Program-made: the position numbers and the translations under genes | From: Myxococcota bacterium | GTDB lineage: Bacteria; Myxococcota_A; Polyangia; HGW-17; JAJRWW01 | DNA length: 19,231 nt | Direction of reading: 5' to 3' | Assembly: GCA_024276595.1 (NCBI GenBank) | Contig: JAJRWW010000063.1 | Location: forward strand, 1 to 19,231 | Notes under the pieces: model-generated | Seen by the model: the letters and a program-made list of their open reading frames with translations, nothing else | What the model was told of the DNA's origin: nothing | Database searches by the model: none | Shown here: piece by piece, positions 8,096-14,326 of the stretch | Layout of the letters: each line of letters starts with the position of its first letter | Numbering within the stretch: position 1 is the first letter of the stretch

Positions 8096-8124
8096 TTGAC
8101 GGGTGCCCTGGCCGTGGGTATACG
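8096..8124 (+). promoter_or_regulatory. Candidate sigma70-type promoter of the sulfur operon
   Basis: TTGACG (8096-8101), a 17-base spacer and TATACG (8119-8124) form a good consensus-like promoter within the 88-bp gap after the cytochrome gene. The predicted start of transcription falls at about 8131, almost at the repressor's ATG (8134), so the message would be nearly leaderless. The AT-rich stretch at 8041-8090, unusual in this GC-rich window, may act as an upstream element. Confidence 0.5.
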
Positions 8125-8144
8125 AGTTGCGCAATGTCGCAACT
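8125..8144. promoter_or_regulatory. Inverted-repeat operator candidate over the arsR start codon
   Basis: AGTTGCG (8125-8131) and CGCAACT (8138-8144) are perfect 7-base inverted arms with a 6-base spacer that contains the ATG (8134-8136). The site directly follows the -10 box and covers the predicted transcription start. This is a usual place and form for an autoregulatory ArsR/SmtB-family operator. Binding here would block transcription of the whole downstream operon. Confidence 0.55.
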
Positions 8145-8520
8145 GCGGATCACAGAGACGGACCACCTGGTGGCAGAGTTTTGTCACACCGCATCCAGCC
8201 CGCGCAGGAGCCTGCTGATTCGAATCCTCAGCACGGGCGAGCGCACCGCGTCCGAGCTGGCCTCGGAGACCGGATTCAGCCCGGCCAACGTCTCTCAGCA
8301 CCTGAAGCTGCTGCGACAAAAGCGAATAGTGGCGGTGAGCCGGGTTGGGGGGCGGGCACGCTACAGGCTCATTCAACCCAAGATCCTGGAGGCCATGGAT
8401 CTCATGCGCGAGGCCTGCTTCGAATGTCTCGGGGGCAACCCTGCGGGCGACAGCCCACCAGCTTCTGGGGCCTCGGGGAGCTCCGCAGCTTTGTCGCGAA
8501 AAAGGGGAGAGCATGAGTAA
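8134..8520 (+). CDS. ArsR/SmtB-family winged-helix repressor
   Basis: 128 residues. The wHTH core covers about 10-85: LLIRILSTGERTASELASETGFSPANVSQHLKLLRQKRIV holds the helix-turn-helix with the SQHLKLL recognition helix, and VSRVGGRARYRLI the beta wing. The classic ArsR metal motif ELCVCDL is absent. Cys17, Cys95 and Cys98 (CFEC) could form a thiol, persulfide or metal switch in the style of the sulfide-responsive SqrR/BigR group. That is inference, drawn mainly from the sulfur genes downstream. The C-terminal 25 residues are Ser/Gly-rich and probably disordered. The ATG at 8134 was chosen because upstream codons belong to the previous gene's other frames. Its last 8 bases overlap the start of the molybdoenzyme gene, so it is probably the first gene of that operon and its local regulator. 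Confidence 0.85.
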   Translation: MSQLRITETDHLVAEFCHTASSPRRSLLIRILSTGERTASELASETGFSPANVSQHLKLLRQKRIVAVSRVGGRARYRLIQPKILEAMDLMREACFECLGGNPAGDSPPASGASGSSAALSRKRGEHE

Positions 8521-10798
8521 GAGAATCAGCCGTCGGGACTTCTTTCGTCGCTCGGGCAAGGGAGCGGCCGCTGCCGGCGCAGTGGCCGCGTCCACGGACC
8601 TGCTCGGGCTCACCGCCGAGGTTGCCAGGGCAGACCGCATGAAGGCTCGCCAGCAGGGTGGGCGCGTGGAGGAGATCCCTTCGCTGTGCGAGATGTGCTT
8701 CTGGCGCTGCGGGATCCTCGGCCAGGTAAAGGACGGAGAGCTCATCGGGCTGCGGGGCAACCCCGAGCATCCGTTGAGCCGGGGACACCTGTGTGCACGG
8801 GGCAACGCCGGGTACCTCGTTCACAGCGACCCAGATCGACTCACCCACCCGCTGATCCGGACTGGCAAGCGCGGGGAGGGAGAGTTTCGGCGTGCCTCCT
8901 GGGACGAGGCGCTGGACCTGGTCGCCTCCAATATGCTCAAGATCCGCAAGGAGCACGGGCCCTCGGCCATGGCCATGGCTCCCCACGGTATGTCGGCCTT
9001 CTTCATGAAGTCCGTGCTCAAGCACTTCAGCACTCCCACCTTCAGCGTGGCATCCTTTGGCCAGTGCCGGGGCCCTCGCATCGCCGCATTCAAGCACACC
9101 TTCGGCATGGACGTGGGCTCCCCAGAGCGCCTGGACTTCGAGCGCACGAAGATGATCGTGCTGCTGGGCTCTCACATTGGTGAGAACGTGCACACCTCCC
9201 AGGTGCACGCCTTCGCTGACGCGCTGGATAGGAGGGCCGAGCTGGCTGTGGCGGATCCACGCTTCTCGGTGGCCGCCAGCAAGGCCGACCACTACCTCCC
9301 GATCAAGCCTGGCACCGACACCGCCCTTCTCCTGGCCTGGATACACGTCCTGCTGGAGGAGGACCTGTACGACCGAGCCTACATCGCCCAGAACGCCACG
9401 GGGCTTTCGGAGCTGAGGGCCCACGTGAAGAGCTGCACCCCTGCCTGGGCAGCGCGGATCACCGAGCTCCCCGAGGCGCAGATTCGGCTGGTGCCGCGCC
9501 GCATGGCCAGGGCCATGCCGGCGGTGGTGATACACCCGGGGCGTCACGTCACCTGGTACGGCAACGATCAGCAGCGCCAGCGTGCCATTGCCATCCTCAT
9601 GGCCCTGCTGGGAGCATGGGGGCGGCCCGGAGGGGTCTTCCTGCCGAGCCGGGTGAAGCTTGGGCCCTGCGAGTGTCCCCCCCAGATTACCCCGGACGAC
9701 CACTTCCCCATCCCCGGGGGGCGCTACCCGTTGGCAGAGGATTGCCTTCCCGCCCAGGTGCTCCTGGAGGCCATCCTCACCGGCAAGCCGCGCCCGGTCA
9801 AGGGGATGATGATCTACGGCCAGAACGTGATCAAGAGCTGGCCCCAGCCCGAGCGCACCAGGAGGGCGCTGTTGGCCCTGGACTTCGTGGTGGCGGTGGA
9901 CATCCTCCCCACCGAGCCGGTGCTCTTCGCCGACGTGGTGCTCCCCGAGGCCGCATACGTTGAGCGCTACGATGCGCCCCTGAAGGTGGGCTCTGCCAAG
10001 ACCCCCTTCGTGGCCCTGCGCCAGCCCCTCGTCGCCCCGCCGGGGGAGGCCAGGGGCCCCTTCGAGATCGCCAGGGGGCTCGCCTTGCGCCTCGGAGAGG
10101 ACGCCTGCCTGCCGTGCCCCAACGTGGAGCTGGTGCTGGAGAGGGCGCTCTTGCCCCTGGGAGTGGACCTGGAGACCATGAGGGCCCGCGGCGTCCATCG
10201 GGTGAAGCCAGGGGCGCCGTATCTGGCCGAGGGGCGCCCCGGTCGTTTCTATACCAAGACCGGGAAGATAGAGCTCTTCTCGGAGTCCCTGAAGGAGCTG
10301 GGGGTGGACCCGGTGCCCCGCTGGGAGCCCACGCCGGATCCTCCCAGGGGGAGCTATCGGCTGCTATACGGGAGGAGCCCGGTGCACTCCTTTGGTCGCT
10401 CCCAAAACAACCCCTTGCTCTGTGAGATCGACCCCGTGAACCGCCTCTGGATCAACGACCAGGAGGCGGCAAGGCTCGGGATCCGGGACGGGGACGAGGT
10501 GGAGATCTTCGACTCCGCGGGGAAGAGCGCCGGGAGCATCCCCGCCAAGGTCACCCCAGGGATCCGGTCGGACTGCGTCTACACTGTTCACGGCTTCGGC
10601 AGCCGATCCCGGCTGCTGCACAGGGCGCATGATCGGGGCGTGTCCGACACGGAGCTGATGCTCCGATCAGTGCCCGACAAGGACACCGGCGCCACCGGGA
10701 TGCGAGTGAGCTGGGTGACCCTCCGCAAGGTGGCGCCCAGGCGGCGTTGGCCCAGGCCGCTGGCCAGCCGCAGACCCACCAGAGGGAGGCAGCCATGA
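8513..10798 (+). CDS. phsA-like: Molybdopterin oxidoreductase catalytic subunit, thiosulfate/polysulfide reductase (PhsA/PsrA) type
   Basis: 761 residues, about the usual PhsA/PsrA length. A Tat signal SRRDFFRRSG (6-15) precedes an Ala-rich hydrophobic stretch, so export of the folded enzyme is expected. An N-terminal [4Fe-4S] site is formed by Cys59, Cys62, Cys66 and Cys94. FGQCRGPR places Cys185 as the probable molybdenum ligand, as in the PsrA/PhsA/TtrA/ArrA branch. The segments HPGRHVTWYGNDQQRQRAIA and ALLGAWGRPGGVFLP are typical of this branch. The C-terminal molydop-binding domain starts near 610. The ATG at 8513 has a strong GGGGAG upstream and overlaps the repressor gene; the stop overlaps the ferredoxin gene (ATGA). 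By family the substrate could be thiosulfate, polysulfide, tetrathionate or arsenate. The sulfur-transport neighbours and the FdnI-type cytochrome b favour a Phs-like role, but the substrate is not proven. Confidence 0.85.
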   Translation: MSKRISRRDFFRRSGKGAAAAGAVAASTDLLGLTAEVARADRMKARQQGGRVEEIPSLCEMCFWRCGILGQVKDGELIGLRGNPEHPLSRGHLCARGNAGYLVHSDPDRLTHPLIRTGKRGEGEFRRASWDEALDLVASNMLKIRKEHGPSAMAMAPHGMSAFFMKSVLKHFSTPTFSVASFGQCRGPRIAAFKHTFGMDVGSPERLDFERTKMIVLLGSHIGENVHTSQVHAFADALDRRAELAVADPRFSVAASKADHYLPIKPGTDTALLLAWIHVLLEEDLYDRAYIAQNATGLSELRAHVKSCTPAWAARITELPEAQIRLVPRRMARAMPAVVIHPGRHVTWYGNDQQRQRAIAILMALLGAWGRPGGVFLPSRVKLGPCECPPQITPDDHFPIPGGRYPLAEDCLPAQVLLEAILTGKPRPVKGMMIYGQNVIKSWPQPERTRRALLALDFVVAVDILPTEPVLFADVVLPEAAYVERYDAPLKVGSAKTPFVALRQPLVAPPGEARGPFEIARGLALRLGEDACLPCPNVELVLERALLPLGVDLETMRARGVHRVKPGAPYLAEGRPGRFYTKTGKIELFSESLKELGVDPVPRWEPTPDPPRGSYRLLYGRSPVHSFGRSQNNPLLCEIDPVNRLWINDQEAARLGIRDGDEVEIFDSAGKSAGSIPAKVTPGIRSDCVYTVHGFGSRSRLLHRAHDRGVSDTELMLRSVPDKDTGATGMRVSWVTLRKVAPRRRWPRPLASRRPTRGRQP

Positions 10799-11520
10799 CG
10801 ACCTACGGCATGGTAATAGATCTGAACCGCTGCGTGGGCTGCCAGGCCTGTGTGGCAGCCTGCAAGGTCCAGTGGGGGGCGCCCGAGGCCGAGAGCCGGG
10901 ACTGGGTCGTGCCCATCGGTCCTGTGCGAGACTCCCAGGGGCTCGTGTCCACCTTCTACGTGGGGCTCTGCATGCACTGCGACAGGCCCGCGTGCGTCGA
11001 GGCGTGCCCCTCCAAGGCCACCTTCAAGCGAGAGGATGGCGTGGTGGTGGTGGACACAGAGCTTTGCATTGGATGCGGAGTCTGCATCTCGGCGTGCCCC
11101 TACGGGGCGCGCTACTTCCACGAGCAGCGTAAGAAGGTGGACAAGTGCGATCTGTGCTCGTCGCGTCTTGCCAGGGGGGAGCAGCCCGCCTGCGTGGAGA
11201 CGTGCATCACATCCTGCCGGCACTTTGGAGACCTGGAGGACCCGAAGAGCGACGCGTCGCTGCACCTGCCCGGGAGCAGGCGCCTGGAGAGCGGGGATGC
11301 GCGCCTCGGGCCCAACGTGCGCTACCTGGCGGGGGACCGCCAGTGGAGGCTGATTCACGATCGCTTTGCTCCGCCCGCGCCGGAGCTCTCCACGCCCGCC
11401 TGGCTCCTGAGCCGGGTCGCGAGGCCACTGATCCTGCTGGCCATTGGCGCCACCTTTCTGGGGCAGGCGGTGGCCTTCTTTACCCAGCTTCGCCGGGGTG
11501 AGCACCCCATCGAGGAGTGA
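10795..11520 (+). CDS. phsB-like: Four-cluster ferredoxin subunit with C-terminal membrane anchor (PhsB/FdnH type)
   Basis: 241 residues with four [4Fe-4S] motifs: Cys13/16/19/23, Cys59/62/67/71, Cys91/94/97/101 and Cys118/121/133/137. This is the standard electron-wire subunit of DMSO-reductase-family enzymes, carrying electrons between the membrane cytochrome and the molybdenum subunit. The C-terminal hydrophobic segment at about 208-232 (ARPLILLAIGATFLGQAVAF) is a membrane helix. It resembles FdnH rather than soluble PsrB/DmsB subunits, and suits the FdnI-like partner encoded next. There is no signal peptide, so it is expected to be exported together with the Tat-bearing catalytic subunit. 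Its start overlaps the previous stop as ATGA, and the next ATG is 3 bp after its stop. Confidence 0.88.
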   Translation: MTTYGMVIDLNRCVGCQACVAACKVQWGAPEAESRDWVVPIGPVRDSQGLVSTFYVGLCMHCDRPACVEACPSKATFKREDGVVVVDTELCIGCGVCISACPYGARYFHEQRKKVDKCDLCSSRLARGEQPACVETCITSCRHFGDLEDPKSDASLHLPGSRRLESGDARLGPNVRYLAGDRQWRLIHDRFAPPAPELSTPAWLLSRVARPLILLAIGATFLGQAVAFFTQLRRGEHPIEE

Positions 11521-11523
11521 CCA

Positions 11524-12330
11524 ATGTCAACGCGGAAGACATCCCTGCTCGAGCCCCACGTTCTTCTCGGTGCGGCCGACCGAGAGGCGCTGCAGCGCCG
11601 GAGCATCAAGAAGCACGACACCGCGGTCATCTTGTTGCACTGGTTCAACGCCAGCATCTGGGCTGTGGAGCTTGCCACTGGCGGCGCTCTCCTGGCCGGG
11701 CCCGGATACCAGATCGCCCCTGGCTGGTGGCGCACCTTCATGATCTCCCTGTTCGGCAGCCCCGCAATGGTGCTCAAGGTGCACATAACCGCTGGGGTGC
11801 TCTGGACAGCGGTGCTGGCGGTGTACGGCGTCTTTGGCTTCCGCAAGTACCTCATGCCCACCGTCTCGGACTACCTCATCCCGGACATGGACGACCTGGT
11901 GTGGCTGAAGAACCGCACTTTGTTGATGCTGGGCAAGAGGGTCTCTCTGCCCCCCCAGGGCATATACAACGCCGGGCAGAAGCTCTACGGCCTGGCCGTC
12001 TACGGGGGCACGGCGGTGATAATCGTGACCGGGCTGGTCATGGCCTTTCACCTGGCGCCATCCTGGGTGGTGCGCTGGGCCATCTTGCTGCATTTTCTGG
12101 CCGTGGGGGCCATCTTCTCCGGGCTCTTCGTGCACGTGTACATGGGGGCGGTGCTCCCGGAGGAGCGGCCGGCCTTCTACTCCATGTTCACGGGCAAGGT
12201 GCCAGAGCTCTACGCCTACCGTCATCACTACAAGTGGTGGCGCCGCTACAAGGAGATCGAGCTGGATTGGCGCCAGGATCTGGAGCGCGAGGCTGCCGCC
12301 GAGAGGCGGCAGAGCGAGGAGGAGATATGA
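11524..12330 (+). CDS. phsC-like: Membrane dihaem cytochrome b subunit (PhsC/FdnI family)
   Basis: 268 residues with four main membrane helices (about 34-56, 82-104, 157-177, 184-209). His39, His87, His190 and His204 are candidate haem b ligands, placed in four helices as in FdnI-type cytochromes. The segment PPQGIYNAGQKLYG matches the conserved cytoplasmic turn (GKYNAGQKL) of formate-dehydrogenase gamma and PhsC. It should oxidise menaquinol and feed the iron-sulfur subunit. The family (dihaem b, not NrfD) separates this system from PsrABC and TtrABC, which use haem-free NrfD-like anchors. GAGGAG just before the start is a good ribosome-binding site, although it lies within the end of the ferredoxin gene. 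The C-terminus is a charged tail. The stop overlaps the next gene as ATGA. Confidence 0.87.
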   Translation: MSTRKTSLLEPHVLLGAADREALQRRSIKKHDTAVILLHWFNASIWAVELATGGALLAGPGYQIAPGWWRTFMISLFGSPAMVLKVHITAGVLWTAVLAVYGVFGFRKYLMPTVSDYLIPDMDDLVWLKNRTLLMLGKRVSLPPQGIYNAGQKLYGLAVYGGTAVIIVTGLVMAFHLAPSWVVRWAILLHFLAVGAIFSGLFVHVYMGAVLPEERPAFYSMFTGKVPELYAYRHHYKWWRRYKEIELDWRQDLEREAAAERRQSEEEI

Positions 12331-12869
12331 GCAGCAAGGGAGCAGAGCAGGCTCGGATCGAGCCTGAGCGCTACATGAACCCCTACCTGGCAGGAGTAGG
12401 TCTCGGGCTGGCGCTCCTGGCGGCCTTCGTGCTGGTGGGGCGCGGCCTGGGGGCGTCGGGGGCCTACACCCGCCTGGACGCGGCCCTGGTGGAGGTCGTG
12501 GCCCCAGAGCACGCCCACAGCCAGTCCTACTGGAAGCGCTACACAACGCGCGCCAAGGCCCCGCTGGACAACTTCCTGGTCTACCAGGTGTTGGGCATGA
12601 TCCTGGGGGGGATGATCTCTGGATACGCTGCCGGGAGGGCGCGCCGGGAGATCTACAAGGGCCCCAGGATCTCGGTCCGAAGCCGCCTCCTGTTGGCCGT
12701 GGGGGGAGGGATGATGTCGGGCTTCGGGGCGCGGCTGGCCGGAGGCTGCACATCCGGGCACGCCCTCACCGGAGGTGCCACCCTGGCGGTCTCGGGGTGG
12801 GTGTTCATGATGTGCTTCTTCGGCGCGGGCTTCGTGGGGGCGGCACTTGTCAGGAGGCAGTGGCGATGA
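12327..12869 (+). CDS. YeeE/YedE-family sulfur transport protein, first half-unit
   Basis: 180-residue membrane protein with about four helices. It carries the family signature GGCTSGHALTGGA, with Cys141 in the pore-type motif. In the characterised YeeE (TsuA) thiosulfate transporter, such motif cysteines contact the substrate. Here the polypeptide covers about half of a classical YeeE (about 350 residues), and the next gene supplies the other half with a second Cys motif. Its start is embedded in the previous stop (ATGA), and its own stop overlaps the next start in the same way, so it was not produced by a frameshift. The position directly after a thiosulfate/polysulfide-reductase-like operon suggests movement of thiosulfate, sulfide or another sulfur species across the membrane. 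The direction and substrate are not shown by the sequence. Confidence 0.85.
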   Translation: MSSKGAEQARIEPERYMNPYLAGVGLGLALLAAFVLVGRGLGASGAYTRLDAALVEVVAPEHAHSQSYWKRYTTRAKAPLDNFLVYQVLGMILGGMISGYAAGRARREIYKGPRISVRSRLLLAVGGGMMSGFGARLAGGCTSGHALTGGATLAVSGWVFMMCFFGAGFVGAALVRRQWR

Positions 12870-13468
12870 TGGCACCACTTTTCAAGACGGGCGTCTTCGG
12901 TGAGGTTGGCTTTGTCCTCGCAGCTCTGCTGGTGGGCGTCGCCTTCGGGTTCTTCCTGGAGCGGGGGGGGCTGGCCAACGCTCGCAAGCTCACGGCGCAG
13001 TTCTACTTGACGGACTTCACGGTGCTGAGGGTGATGTTCACTGCCATCGTGGTGGCTGCCCTGGGCCTGATGTGGCTTGCGCTGCTGGGGGTGCTGGATC
13101 TCGGGTTGGTGTATATCAGCCCCGCGCGCATCTGGCCCGTTGTGGTGGGCGGAAGCCTGGTTGGCCTGGGGTTCTCCGTGGGTGGCTACTGCCCGGGCAC
13201 GAGCGTACCCGCTCTGGTCACCGGAAAGCTGGACGCGGGCGCCTACATGGGAGGGCTGCTCCTGGGTATCTTGCTGTACGGAGAGGTGTTCAATGGGCTG
13301 GCATCCTTTGCGGCCACCGGCGACGCCAGCTCACCGCTCACCCTCGACCGCTGGCTCGGCCTGAGCCCTGCCCTGGTGGTCTTTTTCCTCGTTCTCATCG
13401 CGCTGCTGACCTTCTGGGGCGGCTCCAAGCTGGAGGCTCGCTTCGGCGGCGAGGAGGCAGACTCATGA
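12866..13468 (+). CDS. YeeE/YedE-family sulfur transport protein, second half-unit
   Basis: 200 residues with about five hydrophobic helices (about 13-31, 53-78, 89-108, 123-145 and 172-189). The signature GLGFSVGGYCPGTSVPAL places Cys109 in the conserved pore-lining motif (G-x-CPGT). The segment FGFFLERGGLANARKLTAQFY is also typical of the family. Paired with the previous gene it would rebuild the two-motif pore of a full YeeE. The start ATG at 12866 overlaps the previous TGA; a second ATG follows at once and could be used instead. Its stop overlaps the start of the rhodanese-fold gene, so the two membrane halves and the exported protein are probably made in fixed proportion. Confidence 0.86.
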   Translation: MMAPLFKTGVFGEVGFVLAALLVGVAFGFFLERGGLANARKLTAQFYLTDFTVLRVMFTAIVVAALGLMWLALLGVLDLGLVYISPARIWPVVVGGSLVGLGFSVGGYCPGTSVPALVTGKLDAGAYMGGLLLGILLYGEVFNGLASFAATGDASSPLTLDRWLGLSPALVVFFLVLIALLTFWGGSKLEARFGGEEADS

Positions 13469-14115
13469 AGATTCGATGGAACCTGTCGCTGGTGTTGGCC
13501 ACCTGCGCTGTGGTCGCTGGTGCGACCCTGGCCATCGCCGGGAGCTCCAGCAGGAGGCTCGTGCCAAAGCCCAGGGCGAAGGCCCGCGGTCTGGCGTCCG
13601 CCAACTATGTGAAGGGGTTGCAGGGCCACCGCTTCCGCGTAACCGTGCAGACTCTGCGCAAGTGGCTCTCCGGTCCAACTCCCCCGCTGGTGGTGGATGT
13701 GCGCCACGCCACGTCCTACAAGGTTGGACATGTCCCCGGGGCGATCCTGCGGCCCGCTCCCGACCTGCTGTCGGGGAAGGTGCGCCTCCAGGCGAAGGGA
13801 CGCCAGGTCGTGATCTACGACCAGAGTGGTCGCCTTGCCCCCTACCTCATCCACCCGCTGCGCCTTCGGGGGATGGATGCCTACCTCCTCGCGGGGGGCT
13901 TCGCTGCCTGGATGGCGCCCAGCGCCAGCCGCCAGGCCGCCCGGCGTGCGGCCCGAGGTGGTGGACACGGGCGGAGCCCCTCCGCTGCGCCACCCATGGC
14001 CTCTCCACCCAAGGACGCAGCGCCACCTCCGGTGGCAGCGCCCCCGCCAATGGCTCCGCCCCCGGCGTCCGCCAGCGGCAGCACGGAGGCGCCTCCAGCG
14101 GACGAGGGCTGCTAG
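13465..14115 (+). CDS. Exported rhodanese-fold protein without catalytic Cys, with Pro-rich tail
   Basis: 216 residues. The N-terminal signal-like sequence (basic MKIRWN, hydrophobic 7-26) points to export or membrane anchoring. A rhodanese domain spans about 58-152: LVVDVRHATSYKVGHVPGAI is the conserved CH2A-type region, and LLAGGFAAWM the usual C-terminal GGxxAW element. The active-site loop reads VIYDQSGR, where active enzymes have VYCxxGxR, so Asp119 replaces the sulfur-carrying Cys. Sulfurtransferase activity by the normal mechanism is therefore not expected; a binding or structural role is more likely. Residues about 153-216 are Ala/Pro/Ser-rich with PPP repeats, probably a disordered linker, ending with Gly-Cys. 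It is the last gene of the sulfur operon, joined to the transport gene by ATGA overlap. Confidence 0.82.
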   Translation: MKIRWNLSLVLATCAVVAGATLAIAGSSSRRLVPKPRAKARGLASANYVKGLQGHRFRVTVQTLRKWLSGPTPPLVVDVRHATSYKVGHVPGAILRPAPDLLSGKVRLQAKGRQVVIYDQSGRLAPYLIHPLRLRGMDAYLLAGGFAAWMAPSASRQAARRAARGGGHGRSPSAAPPMASPPKDAAPPPVAAPPPMAPPPASASGSTEAPPADEGC

Positions 14116-14257
14116 CCCATGGCCGCTCCTCGACATGGAGTGCGTAGGCGCCCTGGGGCACCTGGGCTCGTGGGCCACCCCTGGCTCCCTTGACAGGGCC
14201 CGGCGCTTGATGTACTCGCCTATGGAGCACTCGCGCCCCTATGTTGCTGGAATACTT

Positions 14258-14263
14258 TATAAT
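14258..14263 (+). promoter_or_regulatory. Isolated perfect -10 hexamer before the lactate module
   Basis: TATAAT lies in a locally AT-rich patch of the 211-bp gap between the rhodanese and flavoprotein genes, 63 bp before the ATG at 14327. No good -35 hexamer sits 16-18 bases upstream, so use as a promoter is possible but would need an activator or another sigma factor. Confidence 0.3.
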
Positions 14264-14285
14264 CCATTGCCATACTCGTGAATGG

Positions 14286-14319
14286 CTCCCTGGCTCGGGG
14301 GGCTGCTTCCAGCCAGGAG
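14286..14319 (+). promoter_or_regulatory. Hairpin overlapping the ribosome-binding site of the flavoprotein gene
   Basis: CCTGGCT (14289-14295) pairs with AGCCAGG (14311-14317), extended by two pairs across one bulged base. The right arm contains most of the AGGAG ribosome-binding site (14315-14319), 7 bases before the ATG at 14327. Folding would hide the ribosome-binding site, so translation could be controlled at this point. Confidence 0.4.
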
Positions 14320-14326
14320 ATGAGAC

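Noticed and set aside
8402..10198. Open frame of almost 600 codons on the minus strand
   Set aside because: It is the antisense of the molybdoenzyme gene. Its translation is rich in Gly, His and Arg without domains, as expected in GC-rich DNA.
8513..10798. Respiratory arsenate reductase (ArrA) because of the ArsR-type neighbour
   Set aside because: ArsR-family regulators are not limited to arsenic. The sulfur-transport and rhodanese-fold neighbours and the FdnI/PhsC-type cytochrome b fit a thiosulfate/polysulfide-type enzyme better, and there is no arsenic resistance gene here.
12327..13468. A single frameshifted yeeE gene
   Set aside because: Both halves have their own start, an ATGA overlap like all their neighbours, and complete helices, so two genes are more likely than a sequencing or mutational frameshift.
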